64,000 nt of DNA from Streptomyces sp. NBC_00464 (GCF_036013915.1 NZ_CP107899.1:7282001-7346000), one strand, 5' to 3'. Numbered from the stretch's first letter, positions 1 to 8,694 are shown. Made by a program: numbers and translations. The notes: a model not told the origin generated them from the sequence alone.

Positions 1-692
1 GCCCACCGGGCCGACTCCTTCTCGAGTTCTCCCAGGAATCCCGGCGAGCGGGCCGAGAGAGTTGCCATCGCCAGATCGGTTGTCTTCAGCGGGCGGCCGC
101 CGCTGTTGACACGGACGAAGATCTGAGTGACCTCCTCGTAGCTGAAGCCGTGGAGGACCTCCATGTGGAAGTCGCGTTGCGAGATCGATTCGAGCGCCTT
201 TAGGCGGCGTCCGATCTCAGAACCGTCGATGGACAGTCCAGCTGAGCGGAGCTGCATTTGGAGCGCAAACGGGTCAGCGTCGGGACCGACGACGTCATAG
301 ACCTTGATCCATTTCGGGCTCCTGAGCGTGGCGTTGCTCTGGTTCTGGAACGCCTCCGTCTCGATGTTGAAAACGATCTGCGCCGTGGCGTGATCGTTGA
401 AGACGCGGTATAGGGAGGTGAGCCGTTGCTGCCCGTCGAGCAGGTAAAGCGGCATGACGCTGGGAAGTCCTTGCCCGGATCCGATTGCCGCGGTACGGGT
501 CTCGGCTCCCTCGTCCGTCTTCCACAACAGGAGTGTTCCCGCCGGATATCCGAGGTACATCGACTCCACGAGCTTCGCGACCTGCGAGGCTCGCCAGACG
601 TAGCCCCGCTGGATCTCCGGGAGCATGATCTCCCCGTCAGCGATCTGGCCGATGAGCGTCTTGATATCACGGTTGGTACGTTCGACTGCCAT
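1..692 (-). CDS. DUF262 (GmrS/GmrSD N-terminal type) protein, 3' end outside window
   Basis: Translating the minus strand from the ATG at 690-692 gives about 230 residues open to the window edge. DUF262 hallmarks are visible: LPEIQRGYVW near residue 24, YLLDGQQRLTSLYRVF near 83 and FVRVNSGGRPLKTTDLAM near 195. DUF262 is the ParB/Srx-like nucleotide-binding half of GmrSD-type modification-dependent restriction enzymes; these proteins use an NTP to cleave modified phage DNA, often with a C-terminal DUF1524 HNH half. Whether this protein carries an HNH, RAMA or other C-terminus cannot be seen because the gene continues leftward. It follows vsr on the same strand after about 150 bp with no clear own promoter, so the two may be co-transcribed. 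Family assignment is secure; the exact restriction specificity is unknown. Confidence 0.88.
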   Translation of the reverse strand, partial: MAVERTNRDIKTLIGQIADGEIMLPEIQRGYVWRASQVAKLVESMYLGYPAGTLLLWKTDEGAETRTAAIGSGQGLPSVMPLYLLDGQQRLTSLYRVFNDHATAQIVFNIETEAFQNQSNATLRSPKWIKVYDVVGPDADPFALQMQLRSAGLSIDGSEIGRRLKALESISQRDFHMEVLHGFSYEEVTQIFVRVNSGGRPLKTTDLAMATLSARSPGFLGELEKESARW

Positions 693-841
693 ACGCTGGT
701 GCCCCCACCCCTGCTGCTCCTGATCAGGCCGCGTTCGACCTGGGCTAGCGCAGTCCAACTGCGCTGGTCAATACGGTAGACGAGGTGGACAGGGCCCACA
801 CCCGGGCTGCCAAATCCGCATGCTGGTTACCGGGCTCGGTG

Positions 842-1336
842 CTACTCCTCCGGCTCGGCCCCCAGTGCCGCCGCGCCCCGGCGTGATCGGACCGCAGCGC
901 AGACGATCGCGGAGCTCGCCTCAGCCGCATCGTGTTCCCAGAACCGGAGGACGAGCCACCCTGCTTCCTCGAGACGCGCATCCGTATCCCTGTCGCGCTG
1001 CACGTTCTTCCCGATCTTCTCCCGCCAGTAGTCGGGATTTGTCTTCGGCGGCACGAAGTGCTCCGGGCATCCGTGCCAGAAGCAGCCGTCGACGAAGACC
1101 GCGACGCGGGTCGGACGGAAAACGAGATCCGCTGTACGGCGCATCTTAGGGAGCGGCTTGGCGGCAACCCGGTAGCGGAGGCCAGCCGCATGGACGAGGG
1201 AGCGGAGCGCACGCTCCGGGGAGGTGTCCCGGTTCCGGTTCCCAAGCATGCTGCGGCGATTCGCAGCAGAAGATGCCCAGGATCCGTCCGGTGGAGACCA
1301 TCCGCCAGTGACTGGCTCAGGAGGCAGTTTGTTCAT
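842..1336 (-). CDS. vsr: Very short patch repair endonuclease (Vsr)
   Basis: A 164-residue protein of normal Vsr length. Visible motifs: NRNRDTSPERALRSLVH (N-terminal helix), RRTADLVF with the catalytic aspartate, VFVDGCFWHGCPEH with the zinc and active-site residues, NPDYWREKIGKNVQRD, and a final LVLRFWEHD strand. Vsr nicks 5' of the T in T:G mismatches that arise when 5-methylcytosine deaminates, and is usually encoded beside a C5-cytosine methyltransferase. No methyltransferase is present in this window; it may lie to the left beyond the DUF262 gene. The start at 1336 is an ATG; the sequence before NRNRDTS is long for the family, so a downstream start near residue 29 is possible. Confidence 0.93.
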   Translation of the reverse strand: MNKLPPEPVTGGWSPPDGSWASSAANRRSMLGNRNRDTSPERALRSLVHAAGLRYRVAAKPLPKMRRTADLVFRPTRVAVFVDGCFWHGCPEHFVPPKTNPDYWREKIGKNVQRDRDTDARLEEAGWLVLRFWEHDAAEASSAIVCAAVRSRRGAAALGAEPEE

Positions 1337-1426
1337 TAGCTCCCAAGTGTGTCCGATTCGGCTCGAACCCGCGGGGCTCTAAAGCAGGCAACACCCGCGC
1401 TCCGAGCTCTGTGGAAGACTGCCGCC

Positions 1427-1618
1427 ATGCTGCGCGAACCGACTGAACTGAAGATCGGCGAAGACGGCCGACTCGAGCTCCCCATGGGAGTCCTCGTCGA
1501 AGCCGGCCTGATCCCCGGAGCCCGCATCGTCGCGTACAGCGTCGGCGACGGCCGGATTGTGCTCCGCAGGGCCGACGACGCGATGACCGAGTTGATGACC
1601 ACTGGCTCCCTAACCTGA
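1427..1618 (+). CDS. Small AbrB/MazE/SpoVT-type DNA-binding protein
   Basis: A 63-residue protein. The segment KIGEDGRLELPMGVLVEAG followed by PGARIVAYSVGDGRIVLRR has the swapped-hairpin AbrB pattern (G-x-hydrophobic, LP, then a second strand ending in I-hydrophobic-RR). The ATG at 1427 was chosen because it starts just before this fold; an in-frame GTG at 1349 would add 26 poorly conserved residues and nearly abut the start of vsr. Such proteins are dimeric transcription factors, often antitoxins, but no toxin gene follows: the next 385 bp are empty and the next gene is convergent. It is divergent from vsr, so it could regulate it. Function is inferred from fold only. Confidence 0.6.
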   Translation: MLREPTELKIGEDGRLELPMGVLVEAGLIPGARIVAYSVGDGRIVLRRADDAMTELMTTGSLT

Positions 1619-2003
1619 CTTCCCGGGCTTGCAGTCAGCGATCAGCGGCCCACAGCTCGACCAGGCCTCGCACAAGGAATGGATCACTGCCATCGCTCTC
1701 ATCGACTTCGGCTGAGGGTGACACGAGTCGGCGCCCGCCGGAGCTCGCGCGCGTGTGGCGATCGCCTAACCGGAGTCGATCAACCCGGACTGAGACGGAC
1801 GCAGCGAGATCAATACGGATAGAGACGTCCCCGGTTTGAGCTGGCACCTGCAGCCGAATTCGCACAAGGCGGTGCTGGCAGCTTGGGAGCGCCCTCGGAG
1901 GTTCCGCTGACCTTCACAGCGTAGACAGCTAGCAAGGCCCACTGGGGTGCGTCGGATGTGCGCTGCGCCCTACGTACAGGGCGAGCTGAAGAGCGGCCTA
2001 CAG
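1619..2003. other. Intergenic stretch between convergent genes, nothing recognised
   Basis: About 385 bp between the AbrB-like gene (plus) and the helicase gene (minus). No credible reading frame, RNA gene or strong hairpin with a T run was seen. Confidence 0.5.
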
Positions 2004-3347
2004 CTATGGACGAGCTTGGTTCTCCAGGTAGTCCATGACGACTTGGTGCGCCCGCCACCCGTCCGGGAACTTCGGTGGTACGTCGAGATAGACCGGGCTG
2101 CTGCGGGGATGCCGGTCGAGGAGGTCGGTGATGCCGGCGCGGGCCACGATGATGCAGGCGAAGCGGTGGCGGGAGAGCAGGACGCACAGGCGACCGGTCT
2201 CCAGATGGAAGGCGGAGGCATCCTGACGGCCGGAGAGCGGGTGCCAGACCAGTGTGACGTCGAACTCGCGGCCCTGGAGTCGGTTGGCGGTGTCCACGGT
2301 GATGCCCGTGAGACCCCGCTTCTCCAGTCGCGACCGTACCGAGTCCGCCTGGATCGTGCGGGCGGCGCCGATCGCGATGCGGGACTCGGTGAGCGGCTCT
2401 CCGTTCACCAGCGCCCCTCGCTCCAGCAACCGGGCCGCCGTTTCTGCCAGGGCTTCGGCCACCTCGGGGTCATCGTCGAGAGTATGCCGAGCCGGAAGCT
2501 CCAGCAGACCCCAGCCCGACCCGGCCGCGCAGGCGAGGACGGCGTCCGACGGTGTTGCGCGGTGAGGTGTGGTGCCGTAGGTAAGGACGCGGTCAGCCGC
2601 CTTGGTACCGGAGGTGAAGGAGTAGAAGGGATAGAACGCCTTCTGCACGAGAGGGGCTGCCATCTCCGGCAGCCGCCAGGAGACCGGGAGCTCGTGTCGC
2701 AGCAGGTCGGAGTTGTGCGCCAGCGCCACGTCGACGGCGTTGCGCAGCGGGTCCCAGGTCAGTCCCTGCCAGCGGTCGGTGGCCACTGTGGCGAAGGGGT
2801 CAAGCTGCCCGGGATCGCCGACGAAGAGGACTTGTGAATCCTTCTCGGAGAACAGCGGTGCCGTCGCCAGCAGCGCGTCCGACCGCATCTGGTAGGCCTC
2901 GTCCACAATGGCCCAGCGCCATGGAGCACACTTCTCAGGTTTGACGTACGACCACTTTTTGGCGGTGGAGACCACGACCGCCAGCTCGCGGAGGGCGTCT
3001 GCCTCGTTACTGCCTCGTACATTCGCATGGCGGCTCACGCGCTCGGGAAGACGGAAGCCGTTCGCGTGCAGGCGCCCGAGTGGAAGAGCAGGGTACTCCC
3101 GGGCGATGTTGTCGACCAGGTCGTCGACCTGTTCGTTGGTCTGCGCGACGATCATCACCTGGTGGCCGGCCGATGTCAGGTGGCCGGTGGCGCGCTTGAC
3201 CAGCGTGGACTTTCCCGCGCCCGGTGGAGAGTCCACCACGATGCCGCGTCCGGTGACCGAGTCCAGGCCGGACAGCACGTCGGCGACCGCCCGGTCGGCG
3301 CGGGCACCGGGTGACGTGCCGCTGTCGGGTTCCGGAGTGGCTGTCAT
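2004..3347 (-). CDS. SF1 (UvrD/Upf1-like) DNA or RNA helicase/ATPase
   Basis: 447 residues with a full set of superfamily 1 motifs: Walker A PPGAGKSTL at residues 41-49, motif Ia AQTNEQVD near 68, Walker B IVDEAYQ at 147-153, motif III FVGDPGQLDPF at 175-185, a motif IV-V region with NRLQGREFDVTLVWHP near 360, and motif VI LLSRHRF near 393. The order and the long spacing resemble DNA2/Upf1-type SF1B helicases without accessory nuclease domains. It is the last gene of a four-gene minus-strand operon; its ATG overlaps the stop of the preceding gene (ATGA). Its position suggests it supplies unwinding or translocation to the complex formed by the upstream proteins and perhaps the divergent pPIWI-RE system. 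The substrate is unknown. Confidence 0.85.
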   Translation of the reverse strand: MTATPEPDSGTSPGARADRAVADVLSGLDSVTGRGIVVDSPPGAGKSTLVKRATGHLTSAGHQVMIVAQTNEQVDDLVDNIAREYPALPLGRLHANGFRLPERVSRHANVRGSNEADALRELAVVVSTAKKWSYVKPEKCAPWRWAIVDEAYQMRSDALLATAPLFSEKDSQVLFVGDPGQLDPFATVATDRWQGLTWDPLRNAVDVALAHNSDLLRHELPVSWRLPEMAAPLVQKAFYPFYSFTSGTKAADRVLTYGTTPHRATPSDAVLACAAGSGWGLLELPARHTLDDDPEVAEALAETAARLLERGALVNGEPLTESRIAIGAARTIQADSVRSRLEKRGLTGITVDTANRLQGREFDVTLVWHPLSGRQDASAFHLETGRLCVLLSRHRFACIIVARAGITDLLDRHPRSSPVYLDVPPKFPDGWRAHQVVMDYLENQARP

Positions 3348-4855
3348 TCCCAGACCTCTTCCGCGTCCTCGTCGGTGGGTTCGTACGGCTGTGGCGGACC
3401 GCCGTGGGTCCAGGGGGTGTCCTCCTCAGCCGGGAGCGAGGACGGCATGTTCTTGGGATCGATCGACGTGAAGGTGATCGTCTCGCCGATGTCGGCCATG
3501 GTCCCCTCAGGCGCGGGCGGCTTGCGCTTGTTGCCGAAGCCACCGTTCAGCTGGATCAGCGCGGCGGACCCGGCTCCGTCGGGGGCGACGTCTAGGATCT
3601 CGGCCTTCTGCCTCGGTCTTGCCGGGGACTTGATCGCCGTCCCCACCGCCATGGACACGGGAATTTCGCAGTGCACGGTGATCGTCGGGCGCCACAGCGG
3701 GGATCCAGGCCGCGCCCCGGGGATAGTGCGCTCTTCCTCCCGGGCTGTGACCACGCCCGTGAACGCTTCGCCCGTCAGTTCGTACTCCGCCATCACCAGT
3801 GGATCGTCATATGCGCGCTCGGCGTCGTACCGCTCCTGGGCCTCCTCCATACGGGCGAGGCGGCGGGCTGCCCCCACCGCGTGGTCGCGGCGGGCCTGTG
3901 GGCGCCCGTCGTCGTCCAGATAGGTCGCGTACTCGCCGAACAGACGCCGGTCGTATGCCCGCCGTTCGGCGACGTGGCCCCCAGCGGGAAGCTCGCGCAA
4001 CAGGCGGACGCCGTGCCACATCAGCTGCCAGGTCGGCAGCATCTGGGCGTGCAGCTCGCGGTCGATGGTGCGAGCGGCGGCGTCCCGCGCCCGCTCTCCG
4101 GTTGCGCCGTCGTACTTCGTGATCAGTTCGTCGAGCGTGCGGTCGAAGACAGGGTCGGTCGCCGGGCCGGCGGGCGGCCACGCCGCGGGGTCTTCGCGCT
4201 CCCGGGCGGTCTCGGCCCCGGTGAGCCCGGCGGGGGGATCGATCCAGCCGAGCAAGGACGCCAGGTTCGCGTTCTCGGTGGGGCTCTGCCCGGTGGCCCA
4301 GTGGGCAGAGAGGGACCTACTCATGGCCTGGAGCAGGGCGGAATCCGGGAACTCGGCCCGGTCGGCGAACCAGGTCAGCCACTTTCCGAGCAGGGGTACG
4401 GACGGAGAGAGGGCATGCGGACCATCCGTCGCGCGCAACCGAGTCAGACGGCCCAGCAGCCGGACGTACGTGATCCCCCCAGCGTTCGGGACGAGGAGTT
4501 GGGGTGCGCGCAGGGGCCGCTCCCGCTCCTCCTTGTCCTTGCCGCGCCCGACCGTGTACGACTCCTTCGGCGCGGCGCGGCATTCCTCGAAGTAGGGCAG
4601 GAGGAGGTCCGCGAGGCTCTCGACGAAGCCGAAGCGCTCGGTTCGGTCGTGGGGGCGGCGAACAGTCAGAAGCACCGGGTGGTCGGGATCCGTCCCGGCG
4701 AGAGCGGCGAGTGGCGCGCAGGCCTCGCCGGCGAGGGCGAGCGGGATGAGGATGAACGGGGTGTCGTCCACATGCTCGTGGCGCACGGTCGTCAGCCGCT
4801 CGGCGTATTCCGACGTGGATGCCCGCAGGGCGGCCACCGTGGCGATGACGCTCAC
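3344..4855 (-). CDS. Uncharacterised 503-residue protein of the operon divergent from pPIWI-RE
   Basis: No family was recognised. The protein starts with GTG (GTGA overlap with the stop of the preceding gene) and ends in an ATGA overlap with the helicase gene, so the three are translationally coupled and probably made in fixed ratio. The first 130 residues look globular; the middle (about 210-330) is rich in Arg, Glu and Ala with predicted long helices; the segment around 365-460 looks like beta strands (PTITVHCEIPVSM, AALIQLNGGFGNKR) that could form an OB- or SH3-like barrel; the tail is acidic (PTDEDAEEVWE). The beta-rich part before an acidic tail would suit a nucleic-acid-binding subunit, but that is inference. 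No signal peptide or membrane segment. Confidence 0.75.
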   Translation of the reverse strand: MSVIATVAALRASTSEYAERLTTVRHEHVDDTPFILIPLALAGEACAPLAALAGTDPDHPVLLTVRRPHDRTERFGFVESLADLLLPYFEECRAAPKESYTVGRGKDKEERERPLRAPQLLVPNAGGITYVRLLGRLTRLRATDGPHALSPSVPLLGKWLTWFADRAEFPDSALLQAMSRSLSAHWATGQSPTENANLASLLGWIDPPAGLTGAETAREREDPAAWPPAGPATDPVFDRTLDELITKYDGATGERARDAAARTIDRELHAQMLPTWQLMWHGVRLLRELPAGGHVAERRAYDRRLFGEYATYLDDDGRPQARRDHAVGAARRLARMEEAQERYDAERAYDDPLVMAEYELTGEAFTGVVTAREEERTIPGARPGSPLWRPTITVHCEIPVSMAVGTAIKSPARPRQKAEILDVAPDGAGSAALIQLNGGFGNKRKPPAPEGTMADIGETITFTSIDPKNMPSSLPAEEDTPWTHGGPPQPYEPTDEDAEEVWE

Positions 4856-5976
4856 GCGGTCGCACCTCCACGCAGTCGACGGAGTCGTTCGGCGGCCCGC
4901 AGCCGGATGATGACCGCCTCCTCGGCGGGGCCCGGGGCGCTGGTGCCGTCGAGGTGGCGGAGGGCGGTCCGGGTGGAGTCGATGCCGGGAAGACTGTTGC
5001 GTACCACTCCACCCAGCCGGGCCGGGGAGGCGCAGTCAGTGGCCTCGTCCCGGCAGTAGCGGGACATCTCGCAGAACGAGAGGCAGTCGGGGGTGAAGCT
5101 GGCGTCCAGCTCCCGCATCGTGGCGTCGATCTCGGCCTTCGGTCGTTCGGTGTCGAGCGTCGCGTCGGGAGAGAGGGCGTGGGCCAGGTCTGCGGCCCGG
5201 CGCAGACGCGATAACTGGAACCGCAGGGCGTCGAGTTCCTGGCGGAGGTCGATCAGCTTTCCGTAGGGCCGGTTGGAGAAGTCCTTAGGGCAGATGAGAA
5301 GGAACCTGTGGGCGATCGCCTTGGGATCGAGGCCGAGTTCGGTGAAGGTCTGCCGCAGGGCGAGGACGCTGACCGCGGCCTGTTTCGTGGTCTGGGCAAC
5401 CGCCGAGGGGTTCGCCTGGCCGTCGATGGCCGGGAAGGAGCGGATCTCCACCACGTAGAACTGTCCGCCGGTGCGGTGGCTGAGGGCTTGCGGTATCACG
5501 TGGGCGGTCTGACCGGCGACCTCCAGGGACAGGACGGGGCGGTCCAGGATCAGCCGCTCGTCGGCGCCGGCCGCCAGGCGGTTCAGAAGCCGCCGACTCT
5601 CGCCCGCCCGCACCGCGAGCGAAGCGTCGCCGCCCACCTCGGTCAGATCGGCTACCGCGGCTTCCTCGACGCGGACGTCGAGTTGCTCCCGGAGCAGGCG
5701 GATGAGCTCCGCGTAGCCGCCCCATTTGACCAGGGCCTCGAAGCTCTGCTCGCGCCGGATCGCGAAGGGGGACTGGCCGAAACGCGGCTCATGGCCCAGG
5801 CGTTGGGCGAGCAACGCCTTGTCCACGCCTGCTGCGTCGAGTACGGCGCGGCGGGAGCAGGCCGGGTTGGCCGTGAGGGCGGTGATCTTGCGTGCCGTGT
5901 ACTCCTGCGGGGGTCGCGGTCCGCGCAGGACGGCGAGCCTTCCCGGAGAGGGGGCAGAGGGGTGCTGCGGAGGCAT
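4852..5976 (-). CDS. Cas4/RecB-like PD-(D/E)XK-fold protein with Fe-S cysteines and altered active site
   Basis: 374 residues. The layout follows Cas4/AddB-type nucleases: an N-terminal cysteine (NPACSRR, near residue 38), SPFAIRREQSFEALV resembling the conserved N-terminal helix with its glutamate, a core strand GGQFYVVEIRSF, then a glutamine-bearing helix (AVAQTTKQAAVSVLALRQ), and a C-terminal cysteine group CLSFCEMSRYC followed by one more Cys, fitting a 4Fe-4S site closed by the N-terminal Cys. The usual catalytic Asp before the strand is not seen (HVIPQALSHR instead) and the E-x-K lysine is Arg (EIR). It may therefore be a DNA-binding or structural homologue rather than an active nuclease. 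It overlaps the next gene by GTGA and follows the coiled-coil gene by 53 bp. The fold assignment is by eye and moderately confident. Confidence 0.62.
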   Translation of the reverse strand: MPPQHPSAPSPGRLAVLRGPRPPQEYTARKITALTANPACSRRAVLDAAGVDKALLAQRLGHEPRFGQSPFAIRREQSFEALVKWGGYAELIRLLREQLDVRVEEAAVADLTEVGGDASLAVRAGESRRLLNRLAAGADERLILDRPVLSLEVAGQTAHVIPQALSHRTGGQFYVVEIRSFPAIDGQANPSAVAQTTKQAAVSVLALRQTFTELGLDPKAIAHRFLLICPKDFSNRPYGKLIDLRQELDALRFQLSRLRRAADLAHALSPDATLDTERPKAEIDATMRELDASFTPDCLSFCEMSRYCRDEATDCASPARLGGVVRNSLPGIDSTRTALRHLDGTSAPGPAEEAVIIRLRAAERLRRLRGGATA

Positions 5977-6029
5977 CTTCTCTTCTTACGCGGAATTCTG
6001 TGGCGGCACCGGAGGAATCCGGTAGTCGG

Positions 6030-6929
6030 TCAGGTGGTGAAGCCGACTGAACCACGCAGGGCATCGTGCAGGGGCGGGGCCCCGAAGAGCTGCTGTACTT
6101 CTGTGAGTTGGCCGCGTGCGCGGTCGGCGGTCGTGCGACGCAGGGAGTAGTCCGCCGCCTGGTGCACTGCGGCCTCCGTGCGTGCTGCGGAGATCACGCG
6201 TTCGGGGTCGATTTCCTCGTCGTCGTACGCACCGGGGATGTTGAGCGCGAAACGGCGCAGCAGTTGGCGGGCCGCGCCGGAGGGTGCGTGTCCGGCGACG
6301 TCGAGTCGCAGGATCTGCTCGGCGGTGCCGATGGCGTGGACAAGGAAGTCGGCACGCGGGCTCAGCGGGCCGACGATGCGCTGCTCCAGGGGCCAGACGG
6401 ATACGGCGAGGAGACCGCGGGCGGGTGTGAGCCGGTCGTGGGTGAGGGCGGCACAGATGTAGTAGGGGCGGGCGTAGCCCTGCGCGGTGAAGGACCTTTC
6501 CTCGTCTCGGCGGAGGGAGGCAAGTTTCGTCGCGACCAGCGGCTCGGTGAAGAAGGCCTGGTATACGGATGAGATCAGCTTGGGCGACGCGGGAGCGCCG
6601 AGCAGGGTGAGCGCCTGGTGCACCTGCTCGCGGACCGGGACGGCGCCGTGGGTGGACTGCTTCCCATGGGCCTGGAGCCGGAACGAGGATGCGGTCCCGG
6701 CGGTGGTGGCAGGTGCCGGGGTTCCGGCGGGTGAGGAAGGGGCCGCGGCAGGTGGCGAGGCCCCCTCTGCCTCCTCGGCGTCGAGGGCTCGCTCCCACGC
6801 GGCCTCCGCCTCGCGCAGTTCGGTGCGGATGCGGGTGGTGGCCGCGTTGTCGCGGGCGCGTCGAGCCTCGCGCAGGAGGGCGCGCAGGCGCGACAGGCGT
6901 TCCTCGAGCTCCTCCAGCGATGCGGTCAT
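6030..6929 (-). CDS. Coiled-coil protein with winged-helix-like segment, first gene of the minus-strand operon
   Basis: 299 residues from the ATG at 6927-6929; a longer frame upstream runs across the divergent promoter and was rejected. Residues 1-55 form a charged coiled coil (LEELEERLSRLRALLREARR), residues 56-85 are a Pro/Ala/Ser linker, and residues near 95-150 (VREQVHQALTLLGAPASPKLISSVYQAFF, then a strand pair ending RSFTAQGYARPYYICAAL) look like a winged helix. The C-terminal 130 residues are helical. It could be the DNA-binding or adaptor subunit, or an operon regulator sitting beside the shared promoter with its 10-bp repeats. No family was recognised. Confidence 0.7.
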   Translation of the reverse strand: MTASLEELEERLSRLRALLREARRARDNAATTRIRTELREAEAAWERALDAEEAEGASPPAAAPSSPAGTPAPATTAGTASSFRLQAHGKQSTHGAVPVREQVHQALTLLGAPASPKLISSVYQAFFTEPLVATKLASLRRDEERSFTAQGYARPYYICAALTHDRLTPARGLLAVSVWPLEQRIVGPLSPRADFLVHAIGTAEQILRLDVAGHAPSGAARQLLRRFALNIPGAYDDEEIDPERVISAARTEAAVHQAADYSLRRTTADRARGQLTEVQQLFGAPPLHDALRGSVGFTT

Positions 6930-7068
6930 GGGTGCACTGTACCGTCGATCCCTTTGATTTCCAAGGTTATCCAAAGAGTTCCAAAGTTGTGCGCTACGCT
7001 CGGCGGCACGGCCTCGGGGTTCACGACGGCCGGCCTGACTCCGTGCTTCGGCCGGGAGGGGGAACGAC
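6930..7068. promoter_or_regulatory. Shared divergent promoter with three 10-bp-spaced direct repeats
   Basis: This 139-bp region separates the minus-strand helicase operon from the plus-strand pPIWI-RE operon, so both promoters must lie here unless inside coding sequence. It contains TTCCAAGG at 6959, ATCCAAAG at 6969 and TTCCAAAG at 6979: three copies of an 8-bp sequence at exactly 10-bp steps, and a local AT-rich patch in otherwise very GC-rich DNA. Repeats on one face of the helix are typical of a cooperative operator or an activator site; the bound protein is unknown. Confidence 0.5.
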
Positions 7069-8694
7069 ATGACGTACGACGTGCCGTGGCGTGTGCCGCA
7101 GTGGATGACGGGGGACGAGGGGCCGGTCCGGATTGGGCCGGGCACAGGAGGGGGAGCGGACGAGCTGCACGTCTGCCCGGCCCGCGACGCGGCGAAGGCC
7201 CGGCCAGGACTTCGGGCGCGGGTGCCGTCTCAGCTTCCCCGGGAAGAGCACGAGACCTTCACGCTCGGCCCCGTGTGCGCAGCGCTGGACCAGATTGAGT
7301 TCGGCGGCGCCACGGTGGGCGAGGCGCTCGGAGCCCTGTCCGGCCACCAGCCTGCTCTGCACGAGGGGCACCGGACCTACGTGGAGCACGCGGTGCGGCA
7401 GTACACGAGCCAGGGGCCGGACGCCTTCGTGCCCGTCCAGCCGTACTGGGCGGTGCGCAAGGACAATGGCCGGCGCTGGGAGCTCTACGCATGGTGGCGC
7501 CGCTACCAGTCGGCCGACGGCAAGGTGCGTGAGTACCGGCGACTCAGACACGGGGACGCCCGTGCGTCGAGCCGGGGTGAGATCGCGGTCGCCGCGTACA
7601 CCGCGGCGTTCGGAGCCGACGCGGCGTGGCCGCGCCGCTGGAACCAGGAGTTCGTGATCCACGGCTCTCCCGGGCCCGTCGCGAGGGTCAGGATAATCGA
7701 GATCGGCCTGGGCGACGGATCGCGGACCGTTCAGTTCGACGGAACTGCGGAGGAGGCCAAGGCGTACTACGAGGCCCACGGCGGCCCCCACGTGAGGAAT
7801 GTGGTCAGGGGCGGTCCGGAGCGCCCCGGGGCGGCCTGCTTCGACTGCAAGCAGTTCACCGGGTGTGAGGCGGTGTCCCGGTCTCCGGGGGTACTGGCAC
7901 TGCCCTCCCGCCGGTTACCGCTGCGGAAGGTGTCCATCAGCGACCTCAGGTACCACGCCGCCTGCCCGGCGCAGTCCCTGCTGCGCTCTCTGCACCTGCC
8001 GAAAACCGGCGAGTACAGCGACGCGGCCAAGCTCGGCCAGGCCGTGCACGGTTGGGTCGAGACGCTCCACCGCCGCACCGGCCCCACTCCCTGCACGCGC
8101 GGCGACATGCCCCCGCCGGGGGAGAACTGGACCGCCGGCCGGTGGAGGGTCCCGGACGAGGAGGCGGAGACGGGCCGCGCCATGCTCCTGCAGCATGTGG
8201 ACTCGTGCCCCTTCCAGCTTCCCGAGGCCATCGAGCGGGTCGAATGCGAACCGACCCGGGTGTTTCACGACACGGCGGCCCAGGCGCTGGTCGTGGCCAA
8301 ACCCGACCTGCTCTACAGGGAGGACGGTTCCTGGGTATGGCGGGAACTCAAGACCACCCGCACTCCTGCTCGCATCGGCAAGGATCCGCTGGACGCTTAT
8401 CCGCAGCTCGCCCTGGCCGTCGTCCTGCTTGCCCAGGGGGAGCTGGGCGGTGACCCCTCCGGATCGAGGGTGGAACTGGAGGTCCTCCGTCCCGATGGAT
8501 CCGACCCCCACGTCATCGACCCGATGGACGCGGAGCGCCTGGCCAAGGCGCGAGCGGTGCTCCGACGGTACGCCGGCCCCTGGCGCGAGGACCGTGCGTG
8601 GGAGGCACGGCCGGGCGGGCACTGCCACCAGTGCCCGGTCTCGCGGTGGTGCCCGAGCGCCCAAGCCCCTGCCGACGCGGAGGAGAAGGCATGA
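7069..8694 (+). CDS. RecB-family PD-(D/E)XK nuclease with Fe-S cysteines
   Basis: 541 residues, first gene of the pPIWI-RE operon. The C-terminal half is a RecB-like nuclease: a first cysteine in YHAACPAQSLL (near 297), the helix GQAVHGWVE (near 324), the catalytic Asp in AKPDLLY (near 411-413), WRELKTTR with E-x-K near 425-427, the QLALAVVLL helix, and a terminal CHQCPVSRWC group (near 518-528) fitting a 4Fe-4S cluster as in Cas4 and AddB. The active-site residues are all present, so it is probably active. The N-terminal ~250 residues are not recognised and hold another Cys pair (CFDCKQFTGC near 261-268). Its stop overlaps the start of the REase gene (ATGA). It gives this operon a second nuclease besides the core REase. 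Confidence 0.8.
   Translation: MTYDVPWRVPQWMTGDEGPVRIGPGTGGGADELHVCPARDAAKARPGLRARVPSQLPREEHETFTLGPVCAALDQIEFGGATVGEALGALSGHQPALHEGHRTYVEHAVRQYTSQGPDAFVPVQPYWAVRKDNGRRWELYAWWRRYQSADGKVREYRRLRHGDARASSRGEIAVAAYTAAFGADAAWPRRWNQEFVIHGSPGPVARVRIIEIGLGDGSRTVQFDGTAEEAKAYYEAHGGPHVRNVVRGGPERPGAACFDCKQFTGCEAVSRSPGVLALPSRRLPLRKVSISDLRYHAACPAQSLLRSLHLPKTGEYSDAAKLGQAVHGWVETLHRRTGPTPCTRGDMPPPGENWTAGRWRVPDEEAETGRAMLLQHVDSCPFQLPEAIERVECEPTRVFHDTAAQALVVAKPDLLYREDGSWVWRELKTTRTPARIGKDPLDAYPQLALAVVLLAQGELGGDPSGSRVELEVLRPDGSDPHVIDPMDAERLAKARAVLRRYAGPWREDRAWEARPGGHCHQCPVSRWCPSAQAPADAEEKA

Noticed and set aside
2004..6929. A known DISARM, BREX or Dnd cluster
   Set aside because: None of the marker proteins (DrmB DUF1998, PglZ, DndCDE) is present; only a helicase and a RecB-like protein are shared themes.
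6930..7145. Upstream extension of the coiled-coil gene across the divergent spacer
   Set aside because: It would run antisense into the nuclease gene and lacks family-like composition; the ATG at 6929 begins the coiled coil.
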